From assembly GCF_900103285.1 (NCBI RefSeq), contig NZ_FNGS01000003.1, positions 235,717 to 299,716 of the forward strand: 64,000 bases of DNA. Reading direction: 5' to 3'. Position numbers and translations under genes: made by a program. Shown here piece by piece: positions 26,083 through 36,200 of this stretch; position 1 is the first letter of the stretch, and every line of letters begins with the position of its first letter. Below the pieces are notes generated by a model. The model ran no database searches. It worked only from the letters and a program-made list of their open reading frames with translations, and had not been told where the DNA came from. The DNA is from Siphonobacter aquaeclarae (GTDB lineage Bacteria > Bacteroidota > Bacteroidia > Cytophagales > Spirosomataceae).

Positions 26083-28025
26083 GGATTGATTTGCAGAATA
26101 CTCGTCGCCGAGAGGTACTGCAAAATACCATTCAGAATCAATTGTTTGGATTGATACGTTCCGGCAGGAACCGATACGGTATGCCCGGCCTGAATCGTCA
26201 CGTCGGTCCGGGCATTGGGAATACACCCGGCACAGTTACTGGTCCAGGTTGCCGGAGTAGTCCAGTCGCCCGATTGCGCAGACGTAAAAGACGTCAGAAC
26301 CTGGACATTGGTATTGACCGGCGTTCCGGAGCATCCGTAGAGATTTCTGACGGTGAGAACATAAGTTCCGGCCTGCGTGGCGGTCACATTCGGAATGGAA
26401 AAAGACTGCTTCAGGGAAGAAAAGCCATTCGGCCCGGTCCAGTTGTAATACTCTGATCCGGAGGCGCTCACGGTGAGGGTATTGCCAAGCGGAAGCGGGG
26501 TGTTGGCCGAGACCGTCTCGACAGGAACCGTTCCGGTCCCGGCCGGTATTGTCATCAGCGGGGAGATTACAATATTGCCGACCGCATCGGTAACCCGCAG
26601 TTTATAATCTCCTCCCCCAAAGTCAACGTGCTGACCCGTGGCAAGCGAATTGACACCGTTGTTCGTATTCGGGTCTGTCCATTGATAGAAGCTCCAGCCG
26701 TTATCGGCTCCGAGGTGCATCTGGGTGCCGCTGTTGCAGGATGGGTAGATACGGACCAGGGAAAGTGCCGCATAGGGATTCGCAGCGGTATTGATACTCG
26801 CGTTTTCGAGGGCGTCCGCCCAGGCTTGTGCCACTACGTAATGGCCGTCGCCCATAAAGTGAATACTGTCAGCATCACGCATATTGGGCCCGACGATATC
26901 GTCGGTAAACGGTCCTGCAAATACCTGATTGGACGGATTGATAAGCGCATTCTGCCCTGCAATGACGTTGGCATTGACCGTCGAAACCCCGCCAACCTTG
27001 TACCGGGAAGCCCGGGCTACTACCCACGGCAATTGCGGTTTTCCGGAATGGCTCCGGCTGGATGAAATGACATTATTCCAGCGGTTGGTATAGTCAGCCT
27101 GACTGGTATTGACCTGGTTATCTGCTTCGCCCTGGTGCATGAGTACTGCCCGGACGCCATACTGCGCCGCATAGTTGGTCAGACTGACCCGCAGATTACC
27201 GTACGGAAGACCCGCAGGATAGGAATAGCCGTAGTACGACCCCGGCGTTGCATTCGGATCGAGGCTTTCGTACCACTGCTGGCTGCCGGTACCCGTCCAC
27301 CCGGCCTGAAAAAAGGCCACCGGAACGTGCCAGCGGGTCACCAGCTGATCGCCTACTGCACCCCAGTACCAGGAAGAAAAGCCGAACGGCGCCATGGTTA
27401 CCGAAGATTCGAGGTGAAGAAAAGCCGGGTCAGCGATTTTGTCTTTGGCGTTCGGAAAGGCCCACGGATACCACGTACCCGGATCTCCGGGATTGGGTGT
27501 GGGTGAAACTTTGTACCCGACGGCGACGGCACTTACCTGATCATATTGCGCCGACGGGCCCGGGTTCGACGGATCTCCGATACCCGACGCATTCGACTGC
27601 CCTGCAATCACAAATACCTCGCCGATTCCGACTTTGGGTTGGGTAGCGACCGAACCTGTTACGGCTCCGTTCCGGTGTGCCCGTACTTCGAGGTTATACC
27701 ATCCGCCGGTACCTGTCAGGGTTCCCTGGAAATAGCTGTTGGAAGGCGCGGCATCGCCGAGGTATTGCCAGATGGTGGTCCAGTTTGTCGTCACGGCGTC
27801 ATTGGCTCCGACGGTACCTCCCGCCGGAATAGCTACCAGGCGGGCCTGAATGGAGTCGACGTATTGGGAATACAGTCCTGCCACCGTCAGCGTCGCCTGA
27901 TTGGACAGGTTACGCTGAAATACGGCTCTTGTAACCGGGAATGTGACGGTAAGCTGTCCCCATCCGCTGAGGGGAAGGACGCAGCTACTCAGGAAAACAC
28001 AAAGACGGAAAAAGAACGGTTTCAT
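26079..28025 (-). CDS. Secreted sialate-O-acetylesterase-like (SASA/SGNH) protein
   Basis: A 648-residue exported protein with signal MKPFFFRLCVFLSSCVLPLSG. An SGNH esterase domain of the SASA family is indicated by FVIAGQSNASGIG (catalytic Ser), VLMHQGEADNQ and the Asp-x-x-His of RDADSIHFMGDGH. It probably removes acetyl groups from sugars. The C-terminal 230 residues form Ig-like and PKD-like modules (TPLPLGNTLTVSASGSEYYN) and a G8-like end (SGDWTTPATWTSN...AGHTVSV). No sorting tail is obvious. Confidence 0.82.
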   Translation of the reverse strand: MKPFFFRLCVFLSSCVLPLSGWGQLTVTFPVTRAVFQRNLSNQATLTVAGLYSQYVDSIQARLVAIPAGGTVGANDAVTTNWTTIWQYLGDAAPSNSYFQGTLTGTGGWYNLEVRAHRNGAVTGSVATQPKVGIGEVFVIAGQSNASGIGDPSNPGPSAQYDQVSAVAVGYKVSPTPNPGDPGTWYPWAFPNAKDKIADPAFLHLESSVTMAPFGFSSWYWGAVGDQLVTRWHVPVAFFQAGWTGTGSQQWYESLDPNATPGSYYGYSYPAGLPYGNLRVSLTNYAAQYGVRAVLMHQGEADNQVNTSQADYTNRWNNVISSSRSHSGKPQLPWVVARASRYKVGGVSTVNANVIAGQNALINPSNQVFAGPFTDDIVGPNMRDADSIHFMGDGHYVVAQAWADALENASINTAANPYAALSLVRIYPSCNSGTQMHLGADNGWSFYQWTDPNTNNGVNSLATGQHVDFGGGDYKLRVTDAVGNIVISPLMTIPAGTGTVPVETVSANTPLPLGNTLTVSASGSEYYNWTGPNGFSSLKQSFSIPNVTATQAGTYVLTVRNLYGCSGTPVNTNVQVLTSFTSAQSGDWTTPATWTSNCAGCIPNARTDVTIQAGHTVSVPAGTYQSKQLILNGILQYLSATSILQINP

Positions 28026-28047
28026 GACGGGGAGATGGATTCAGGTG

Positions 28048-28055
28048 CAAAGATA
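28048..28055 (-). promoter_or_regulatory. -7 element of the esterase gene
   Basis: The minus strand reads TATCTTTG, matching TAnnTTTG, 22 bases upstream of the start; no -33 element is clear. Confidence 0.45.
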
Positions 28056-28064
28056 CGAAACGCA

Positions 28065-28787
28065 TCAATCCAGTCGAACTATCGCATCTTCCTCAAGATC
28101 AGGTAGCTGCCGGTACCTCAGGAAAAGCCGGGCCAGGACAACGACGTCTTCCCGGCAGTACCGGGCAATGCCTTCCAGGTCGTCCCGGAGGTAGTAGGCG
28201 GGTGTAACCTGATCGCCGGAAAGCGTCTCCTTGCTCGATGGAATATCGAAAAGTGCGGCAAGAAGCTCGAGGGAAGTATAGTGTTTGTAATCGCCGAATT
28301 TCCACATATCCATAGTATCCAGGTGCGGATTTTCGAACCGCCTCCAGGCCGGGTTCCAGAGGTTTTTCGGGATGGGAATATTCCGGACGAGCAATCGCCG
28401 GCATAGAAACGGGTAATCAAATTCCCGTCCGTTGTGCGCGCACAGGGTCAGGTGCCGGGGGTATTTTTTTCGGAGAAGTGCGGTGAATTCGGTAAGGAGG
28501 GCGTGCTCATCATGCCCGCGCAGCGTCCGGACCCGAAAGGTCCTGGTTCCGTCTTCGTCTTCGTGAAAAAAACCGAGACCGATAGCGACGATTTTTCCGA
28601 ACTCGGCGAAAACGCCGGCGCGGCTGAAATACAGGGCTTCATCGGAGAGGCCCTCCTCATTTTTGAGGTACGACGCTTTCCGGAGCCATTCGCTGCGGAG
28701 ACGGTCGGGAAGGTCTTGGAAAGAGGCTGCCCCCGAAACCGTTTCGATGTCGAGGAACAGTAAATGGGCATACGTCGTGTCAGGCAT
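28065..28787 (-). CDS. 3'-5' exonuclease (DNA_pol_B_exo2-like)
   Basis: A 240-residue RNase-H-fold exonuclease. ExoI is LLFLDIETV (Asp, Glu), ExoII is LCAHNGREFDYPFL (Asn, Asp), and ExoIII is ARYCREDVVVLARLFL (Tyr-x3-Asp). These four acidic residues bind two metals. It resembles the family labelled predicted 3'-5' exonuclease related to polymerase B proofreading domains, common in Bacteroidetes; its role in the cell is not settled. Confidence 0.88.
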   Translation of the reverse strand: MPDTTYAHLLFLDIETVSGAASFQDLPDRLRSEWLRKASYLKNEEGLSDEALYFSRAGVFAEFGKIVAIGLGFFHEDEDGTRTFRVRTLRGHDEHALLTEFTALLRKKYPRHLTLCAHNGREFDYPFLCRRLLVRNIPIPKNLWNPAWRRFENPHLDTMDMWKFGDYKHYTSLELLAALFDIPSSKETLSGDQVTPAYYLRDDLEGIARYCREDVVVLARLFLRYRQLPDLEEDAIVRLD

Positions 28788-28857
28788 GATACCGGGTGGA
28801 TTTTCCCCCGAAATAAAACCCCTCCTGCCGTAGGACCAAACCGCTTATACAGCGGTA

Positions 28858-29265
28858 TCAGTCGTGCAGAACGCCTTCCTGACCCAACTGTCCGATCTGG
28901 ATAAGGTTGGACTCGTCCAGGCTCCCCGGTACAAAAATGAAGCGCTTGTCGTATACCTGGTCGCCGATGAAGTAGCTGACCCAGAATTCGTTCGTCAGGT
29001 GAAAAACGGACGTATCGATCAGTTCGATGAGTTGCACGCCGTGTCCTTCCACTTTCTCGAAAAAATGCCGGAGAGTAGACGTTTCCTGCGGATTACCGCT
29101 GTCAGACCGGGTATAGCCGCGGGAGGTGACAAACACGCTCCGGAGTGTTTCGTCGTTGCGGTTGAGCAGAAACACCCGCCATTCGGCCTGTTTATCTTCA
29201 TTGATTTGCCGGGTGACGGCCACTTTGACGCCCTCTACCGGCAAAAACGGAATATCTTTTTTCAT
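28858..29265 (-). CDS. Conserved protein of unknown function downstream of lipB
   Basis: A 135-residue soluble protein: MKKDIPFLPVEGVKVAVTRQ, then EWRVFLLNRNDE, VFVTSRGY and a C-terminal DKRFIFVPGSLDESNLIQI. It is beta-rich and has no signal. It overlaps lipB by four bases (ATGA), which implies translational coupling. I recall similar proteins of unknown function in Bacteroidetes but no assigned domain. Confidence 0.75.
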   Translation of the reverse strand: MKKDIPFLPVEGVKVAVTRQINEDKQAEWRVFLLNRNDETLRSVFVTSRGYTRSDSGNPQETSTLRHFFEKVEGHGVQLIELIDTSVFHLTNEFWVSYFIGDQVYDKRFIFVPGSLDESNLIQIGQLGQEGVLHD

Positions 29266-29990
29266 AGGGATGATAGACTGTCCTGCACGAGCTCCATGCC
29301 GAACAGCGTCGCCAGGTGCCGGCGCAGGCGCTCAGATACCTCTTCAAAGGGTACGGGGTGGCCCAGCTCTTTCGCCAGGGAGGTGACCTCTTTTCCCTCC
29401 AGCCCGCACGGAACAATATACGTAAAATGCCCCAGGTCGTTGTTGACGTTCAGCGCGAAACCGTGCATCGTCACCCAGCGACTGGCCTTCACGCCCATTG
29501 CGCAGATTTTCCGGGGATTCTTTTGTTCGGCGTGATCGAGCCAGACGCCCGTCATACCGGGAATACGCCCGGCATCAAGACCATAGTCGGTGCAGGTTTG
29601 AATAATGGCTTCTTCCAGCGTACGCATGTACCAGTGGATATCCGCCTTGAAATTGTCGAGATCGAGAATGGGGTATCCGACCAATTGGCCGGGACCGTGG
29701 TACGTAATATCGCCTCCCCGGTTGATTTTGTAGTATTGAATACCCTGTTCCTGCAAAACGTGCTCGTCTTCGAGCAAATGCTCCGGCTTACCGCTCTTGC
29801 CGAGCGTAAATACCGGCGGGTGCTGGACAAAGAAAAGATAATTGGAGGTAGGTACCTGTTCCGTTTCCGGTAGACGCCGGTTTTCGACTTTCCGGGCCAC
29901 GGTTTCGGCCAGTACCCGCTCCTGTTCGGCCCAGGCTTGTGCATAATCGCGAAGGCCCCAGTCCTGAAAATATACCTGTCGGTTCTGCAT
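29262..29990 (-). CDS. lipB: Lipoyl(octanoyl) transferase
   Basis: A 242-residue enzyme that moves octanoate from acyl carrier protein to lipoate-dependent proteins such as pyruvate dehydrogenase. Catalytic Lys168 is in CAMGVKASRW and nucleophile Cys195 in IVPCGLEGK. The conserved RGGDITYHGPGQLVGYPI (residues 91-108) is intact. It is coupled by a four-base overlap to the downstream unknown gene. LipA is not in the window. Confidence 0.96.
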   Translation of the reverse strand: MQNRQVYFQDWGLRDYAQAWAEQERVLAETVARKVENRRLPETEQVPTSNYLFFVQHPPVFTLGKSGKPEHLLEDEHVLQEQGIQYYKINRGGDITYHGPGQLVGYPILDLDNFKADIHWYMRTLEEAIIQTCTDYGLDAGRIPGMTGVWLDHAEQKNPRKICAMGVKASRWVTMHGFALNVNNDLGHFTYIVPCGLEGKEVTSLAKELGHPVPFEEVSERLRRHLATLFGMELVQDSLSSL

Positions 29991-30064
29991 GGCGTAATCC
30001 TCGTTTCCGGATACGAAACTACAGGAAGCCGGGAAAGATTCCGAATCGGCAGCGGGAAGGCCTG

Positions 30065-30847
30065 TCAGGAAAACAAGTCGCCGTTACGCAGGAAGTCCGG
30101 CCACTCCGTTGCAGCGCCGGTGCCGTACCGCACCACCTCCCCGAGCACAATCACGGCCGGATTGGCGAGCTTGTGCTCAAGTGCCAGCCGCGGGAGTTCT
30201 TTGGCGGTACCAATGGCCAGGCGTTCGTCGGCCGTGGTGCCGTTTTGCAGAATAGCGGCGGGCAGGTCCGCTTTTTCCATTTTGCGGCAGATATCCGCGA
30301 TTTCAGCGAGTTTGTTCATACCCATGAGTACGACGATCGTCGCCGATGAGCACAGTGCCAGGCAAAGGTCTTTGGAAAGAGACCCGTCGGATTTGGTGCC
30401 GGTAATCACCCAGAAGCTTTCGCTCACGCCACGGGCGGTCATCGGAATGCCCGCATGGCCCGGAACAGCAAGCGCCGAGGAAATACCCGGAACATACGCG
30501 GTTTCGATCCCGAAGCGGCGGGCGTGCTCGATTTCCTCCTGTCCGCGGCCGAACACGAATGGGTCTCCGCCCTTGAGGCGAACGACATGCCCGGCGGCCC
30601 AGGCTTTTTCCACAATCAGGTCGTTGATCGAATCCTGGGAATGGCTCTCCCCGGGACGCTTCCCCACGTAGATCTTTTCCGCATCCGGACGGCAGTGGCT
30701 GAGTAGTTCGGGGTCGATGAGGGCGTCATACAACACAACGTCCGCTTCGCCGAGTACCCGCACGGCCTTCAGCGTAATCAATTCCGGATCGCCCGGTCCG
30801 GCGCCGACAACCGTCAGCTTCGGACCGGGCTTTGTTTTGTTGCTCAT
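30065..30847 (-). CDS. cobA: Uroporphyrinogen-III C-methyltransferase
   Basis: A 260-residue SAM-dependent methyltransferase that makes precorrin-2 from uroporphyrinogen III, on the way to sirohaem. Motifs: VGAGPGDPELITLKA at the start, then VRLKGGDPFVFGRGQEE and YVPGISSALAVPGHAGIP. It is a stand-alone SUMT without CysG's oxidase/chelatase part. It lies nine bases after the sulfite/nitrite reductase gene in the same direction, and sirohaem is that enzyme's cofactor. Confidence 0.95.
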   Translation of the reverse strand: MSNKTKPGPKLTVVGAGPGDPELITLKAVRVLGEADVVLYDALIDPELLSHCRPDAEKIYVGKRPGESHSQDSINDLIVEKAWAAGHVVRLKGGDPFVFGRGQEEIEHARRFGIETAYVPGISSALAVPGHAGIPMTARGVSESFWVITGTKSDGSLSKDLCLALCSSATIVVLMGMNKLAEIADICRKMEKADLPAAILQNGTTADERLAIGTAKELPRLALEHKLANPAVIVLGEVVRYGTGAATEWPDFLRNGDLFS

Positions 30848-30856
30848 GTGTACGAA

Positions 30857-32941
30857 TCAGGCTTTCGCGGCGACGGCTTCTTCCCGGAAGGATTTGGCCC
30901 GTTGCAGAAAATCGAGGGCGTCGGAGAGGAATTTCGTTGCGAACGCTTCCGAAGGCTCGTTTTTGTTGATCTGCAGGGTTTTGTCGCTGAAAGAAGCACC
31001 GTCGAACGTAAACTCGCCGGTCTCTACAAATTGCTTGTCAAATTCCTTGATAACACCGTGCTGGGTGCTGACGTTGACGTTTTTATCGAGCAGCAGGGCC
31101 TTGGCGCCGGAGATAAATACGGAGTAGCTGTGGTAGATCGAATCCGCGAAACGGCCTTCTTCATATGCACTGACCGCCCACTCGTATTTCTCTTCGGTTT
31201 CGAAAAGAAGCGTAGCCACGAGGTCGATGATGACGCTTGCGCACTCGCCTACCCCGATTTCCGTCTGGAACTGATCGCTCTGGCCCCAGTCGATGAACTC
31301 GCTGTCAACGACGTTGGACAGGTCTGTCAGCGGCTTCAGCAGGGCGTAGAAGTACTTTTCGCCCTGACGATCGTAGTAGCTATTGAAGTATTCTCCCTCA
31401 GTGCCGTTCGTTTCGTAGTCATTGAGAACCATACGAAGCGCTTCCGGGCCTCTTTTAGAGGGAATCTTGATCACCTTGTCGGAAATACGGCCTTCGCCGT
31501 TTCCGAGCGTACCGCCGCCGAGCAGCACCTGGAGCGCGGGGAGTACCCGCTTGTCCGGAGCTTTCATCGAGCTTCCGTGGAAGCCGATCTGCGCCATGCT
31601 GTGCTGGCCGCAGGCGTTCATACAGCCGGAGATCTTGATGAGGATATCGTTGTTGAAAATCAGGTCGGGAAATTCTTCCTGCATCACGCGCTCGAATTCA
31701 ACGGATACTGCCGTGGAATCAGAGATAGCAAGGTTACAGGTGTCCGTACCCGGGCAGGCCGTAATATTGGCCGTACTGTTGGCGCCGGGCTGAGCCAGGT
31801 GATGCGCCTTCAGGACAGCGTATACCGCGGGCAGGTTCTCTGCTGCAACAAAGCGGAAAAGCAGGCCCTGATTGACCGTTACCCGGACATCATCCGCCAC
31901 ATACGGCTGGATTTTATCGATCAGGCTGCGGCTGAGCTCTGAGCGGATGTTTCCGAGCTGAACCCGTACATAAACGCCGAAGAAACCTTCCTGCTTCTGC
32001 GCGAAGACGTTGGAAGCCAGCCATTTGCTGTAGGCTTCGTCGTCAGCCTCCGGCAATGCCGAAGGTGCTGCCGGTGTAGATTCGGGACCTTCAATCGGGA
32101 AAGACTTGGATTTCAGGGCTGTCCATTCCTCTTCGACCAGGCGTTTGAACTCGTCAAAGCCGATTTTGGCAATGAGGAACTTGAGACGCGCCTTGTGGCG
32201 GCTGTTCCGCTCTCCGTGCCGGTCGAAAACCCGCAAAACGGCTTCGATCGTCGGGATGAGCTGATCAGCAGGCAGAAACTCGTGGTACAGATGCGCGAGA
32301 GCGGGCTGCGCACCGAGACCGCCGCCTACTACCACGCGGAAACCGCGCTGGCCGTTCTCAACCTTGGGGATAAACCCGAGGTCGTGCATGTAGCTGAGCG
32401 CTGTATCGGCGTCGGAACTGGAGAAGGAAATCTTGAATTTCCGGCCCATTTCCTGGCAGATCGGGTTCCGGAGGAAGTACCGGAAGGCTGTATCCGCATA
32501 CGGCGTCACGTCGAACGGCTCCTGCGCATCAATACCCGCCGTCGGCGATGCCGTAATATTCCGGACAGTATTGCCGCAGGCTTCGCGCAGGGTGATATCA
32601 TCCTGTTCGAGCTTGGCCCACAACTCCGGCGTACGGTCGAGGCTTACAAAGTGAATCTGGATATCCTGCCGGGTCGTCAGGTGCAGGTTCCCGGTTGAAA
32701 ATTCGTCCGAAATGTCAGCAATCCGCTTCCATTGTTTGAATGTCATTTTACCGTACGGCAGCTTGATCCGAACCATCTGGACCCCCTGTTGCCGCTGGCC
32801 GTAAACGCCCCGTGCGAGGCGGAGACTGCGGAATTTCTCCTCGTGAATCTTGCCCTCCCGGAACATCCGGATCTTTCTTTCCAGATCAATGATATCCTTT
32901 TCTACAAGAGGGTTTTCCAGTTCGGTACGAAAGCTTTGCAT
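30857..32941 (-). CDS. Sirohaem sulfite/nitrite reductase with HEPN-like C-terminal domain
   Basis: A 694-residue enzyme. It has two ferredoxin-like halves and two sirohaem/iron-sulfur halves; the cluster cysteines are Cys396, Cys402 (TACPGTDTCNLA) and Cys440, Cys444 (SGCMNACGQ). It carries out six-electron reduction of sulfite or nitrite for assimilation. Beyond about residue 560 is an extra helical domain resembling HEPN (WAVSAYEEGRFADSIYHSY), a fusion I know from other Bacteroidetes. It is followed by cobA and has a full promoter. Sulfite versus nitrite cannot be told from sequence alone. Confidence 0.9.
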   Translation of the reverse strand: MQSFRTELENPLVEKDIIDLERKIRMFREGKIHEEKFRSLRLARGVYGQRQQGVQMVRIKLPYGKMTFKQWKRIADISDEFSTGNLHLTTRQDIQIHFVSLDRTPELWAKLEQDDITLREACGNTVRNITASPTAGIDAQEPFDVTPYADTAFRYFLRNPICQEMGRKFKISFSSSDADTALSYMHDLGFIPKVENGQRGFRVVVGGGLGAQPALAHLYHEFLPADQLIPTIEAVLRVFDRHGERNSRHKARLKFLIAKIGFDEFKRLVEEEWTALKSKSFPIEGPESTPAAPSALPEADDEAYSKWLASNVFAQKQEGFFGVYVRVQLGNIRSELSRSLIDKIQPYVADDVRVTVNQGLLFRFVAAENLPAVYAVLKAHHLAQPGANSTANITACPGTDTCNLAISDSTAVSVEFERVMQEEFPDLIFNNDILIKISGCMNACGQHSMAQIGFHGSSMKAPDKRVLPALQVLLGGGTLGNGEGRISDKVIKIPSKRGPEALRMVLNDYETNGTEGEYFNSYYDRQGEKYFYALLKPLTDLSNVVDSEFIDWGQSDQFQTEIGVGECASVIIDLVATLLFETEEKYEWAVSAYEEGRFADSIYHSYSVFISGAKALLLDKNVNVSTQHGVIKEFDKQFVETGEFTFDGASFSDKTLQINKNEPSEAFATKFLSDALDFLQRAKSFREEAVAAKA

Positions 32942-32967
32942 GGTGTATGACGAGAGTAATGACTTTT

Positions 32968-32988
32968 ATTCTATCGAACTAGTAGAAT
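32968..32988 (-). promoter_or_regulatory. Candidate operator at the reductase transcription start
   Basis: ATTCTA (32968-32973) and TAGAAT (32983-32988) are inverted with a 9-base spacer. The site covers the expected transcription start, where a repressor would block. Confidence 0.4.
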
Positions 32989-32995
32989 TAGCCTG

Positions 32996-33027
32996 CAAAC
33001 GTAGGGCTCATTTTCGGAACGGCCAAA
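32996..33027 (-). promoter_or_regulatory. Promoter of the reductase-cobA operon
   Basis: On the minus strand TTTG (33024-33027), 20 bases, then TACGTTTG (32996-33003), a full Bacteroidetes-type promoter about 55 bases upstream of the start codon. Confidence 0.8.
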
Positions 33028-33272
33028 TACTACAGGATTAAAATTTAGTAATCTGAACCAGAGGCGATTTCGGTTCAAATCATGTCTTTCCGGGTTGGCC
33101 TTTGGAACGATTTCCTAAATCGACTCAAAAGGCCTGTTCATCGATGAATTTACGAAATGAGTCCTGCCGGGGAGGCAGGTCAGTAAACTTTGGTATGGCT
33201 GTCCGGTCTATGGTGGAACCGGGGCCCGAACGAACCTTCTTTAAACGACCCGGGGCCGCATTTTCTACTGAG

Positions 33273-36200
33273 ATGAAAACTACGAACTATTGGTGTCTGC
33301 TCCTTGCCTGTCTGTCGGCTTCCTGGGCTTCTGCTCAGGACGGGTCCGTATCCGGGCGCGTCGTACAAGCGTCGCGTAAACCGGTTCCGGAAGCAAGACT
33401 CCTCCTCATACAACCCGCCGATTCAACCAAACGCCTGACCGGTCAGACCGATACCTCCGGCTACTTTGCCTTCAATGGTCTCGAACAGGGGCCTGCCTAT
33501 CGCCTGCGCATTGCCAAGGCCAATTTTCAGGCCCGTGAAGTGGAGATCGCTCCGCTGAAAGGCCGGATGGATATGGGAGAAATTGCTATCGGCGGAGGAA
33601 CAATCGCCCGGGATACAATAGTTCCGGCCGCAGCGGCTCCTGCGCCAAAAGATTCGCTGCCGAAACCGGCTACGCCGCCTGCAAGTCCTGCTACGCCGGT
33701 AGCGGCCGCGCCGACTATCCAGCGGGTTCCGTCCGGGTCGGGCACGGAAGTCCGCGGAAAAGTCACCGATAAGGCAGATGGTTCGGTACTCTTCGGAGTG
33801 ACGGTGCTGCTCATCAACGCCGCGGACTCCACGCAGCGAAAAGGTACCACTACCGACGCTGACGGCGCTTTCACCTTTCCGAACGTCAGCCGCGGAAACT
33901 ACCGCCTGCGCCTCTCCAACATCGGATATATCACTGAAAATGTTCAGATACGACCTTTTCAGGCGGTCATGGATCTGGGTAAAATTCAGCTCACCGGAAA
34001 TGCCAAAAACCTGAAGGAAGTAACCGTGAAGGGCGTTCAGGAGCGGGTTCAGCAGAAATCGGATACACTTATTTATAATGCGGATGCCTATAAAGTGACG
34101 AAAGACGCGAACGTCGAAGACCTCGTCACCAAAATGCCCGGTATCACCATCGAAAACGGCGCTGTAAAGGCGCAGGGTCAGGATGTCAAGCGGGTACTGG
34201 TAGATGGCCGTGAGTTTTTCGGCGACGATGCCTCGCTTGCCCTGAAAAACCTCCCTGCCGAAGTCGTAGACAAGATTCAGGTATTTGACCGGCTGAGCGA
34301 TCAGTCCCAGTTTACCGGTTTTGACGACGGAAACTCCGAGCGGACGATCAACATCACCACCCGCAACGGGCGGAATAACGGGCAATTCGGCAAAGTATAC
34401 GCCGGCTATGGGACGGACAACCGGTATGCTGCCGGCGGCAACGTTAACTTCTTCGAAGGCTCGCGTCGTATATCCATCATCGGGCAGACGAATAACATCA
34501 ACCAGCAGAATTTCGCCATGCAGGATCTCCTCGGCGCGCTGGGCTCCAGCGGTGGCGGCGGCAACCGCGGTGCAGCCGGCGGCGGCGCCCGTGGCGGCGG
34601 TGGCGGTGCAGGTGGCGGAAACCGTGGCGGCGGCGGTGGTGGCGGAAGCTTCGGCGGCGGTAATTCGGCCGGGAACTTCCTCGTCGGCCAGCAGGGCGGG
34701 ATTACTTCTACCAACGCACTGGGAGTCAACTATATCGACAACTGGAGTAAAAAACTGAAGGTAACCGGCAGCTACTTTTTCAACGGCGCTAACAATACCT
34801 CTGAAAGCACGCTGACCCGCAACTACTTCTCTGCTGCCAACTCCGGACAGAAGTACGATCAGCAGAGTACGTCTGCCAATGACAATACCAACCACCGCGT
34901 CAGCCTGCGGATGGAATACCAGATTACGCCCAGAAGCTCCCTCATCTGGACGCCGCGGCTCAGCTTCCAGAATAACAACAGCAACAGCCAGGTCGAAGGG
35001 CTCAATACCCTTTCGGAAACCGGCGCCAAACTGAGCGAAACGAGTACCAACAACTCAGCCCACAGCAACGGATACAACATCGGGCAGAATCTCCTCTTCC
35101 GGCACCAGTTCAAGAAGCAGGGCCGGACGATTTCACTCGGTGTCGGAACCTCGCTCAGCCTGAACCACCGCAATGGTCTGCTGAAGTCAGAAAACCGGTA
35201 TTACAGCCAGTCAGACTCGCTGCAACTGGTGGATCAGAAGTCGGATTCGCGGTCGAACACGACTACCTGGTCCGGCAACGTCAACTATACCGAACCGCTG
35301 TCGAAGATGAGCCAGCTGCAGTTTAGTTATAACCTGTCGGTCACCAACAGCAACAGCAATAAGGAAACCTATGATTTCAGCGCCGCGTCGGAATCGTATT
35401 CAGAGCTGAACAAAATTCTGAGTAACAAATTCGACAACCGGTACCTGACCAACCGGGCGGGGCTGGCTTACCGCCTGCGGACGAAGAAGGCCTTTTTCAC
35501 CCTTGGTACGGACTACCAGTATGCCGACCTTTCCGGAAATCAGCTATTCCCGAAAACATTCTCGGTCAATAAGACCTTCCAGAACTGGATGCCGAATGCT
35601 GACGTGAATTACAAGTTTACGCAGACGAAGAACCTGCGGTTCAATTACCGGACGTCGACCAACGCGCCTTCGATTTCCCAGCTTCAGAATGTATTCGACA
35701 ACACCAACCCGCTCTTTATCTCCAGCGGTAATCCGAACCTGAAGCAGGAGTACTCACATACGCTTTCGTTGCGATACAACAGTACGAACCTGGCCAAGTC
35801 GGTTAACTTTTTCGGAGGATTCTTCGCCACGTTCACGGCCAACAACATCACCAACGCTACCCTCATCGCCAACAAGGATACGGTGCTGACAGAAGGTGTG
35901 ACGCTCTTCAAAGGCTCACAATACAGCCGGCCGGTCAACCTGCAGGGCTATCAGAGCATGCGGGGGTTCTTCAGCCTGGGGTTCCCGCTGAAGTCTCTGA
36001 AAAGCAACCTGAACGTAAACGCCGGCGTGAACTATACCCGGACGCCCGGTCTGATCAACGAAGTATCGAATATCTCGACGAATTACGCCATCAACTCCGG
36101 CGTGGTATTGAGCAGCAACATCAGCGAGCGGTTTGATTTCACGCTTTCGTATTCGCCGGCTTACAACATCATTCAGTACTCGATTCAGCCGCAGCAGAAC

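Noticed and set aside
33423..34895. A 490-codon minus-strand frame opposite the outer-membrane barrel gene
   Set aside because: Antisense shadow of a GC-rich coding region; low-complexity Ala/Arg composition and no domain.
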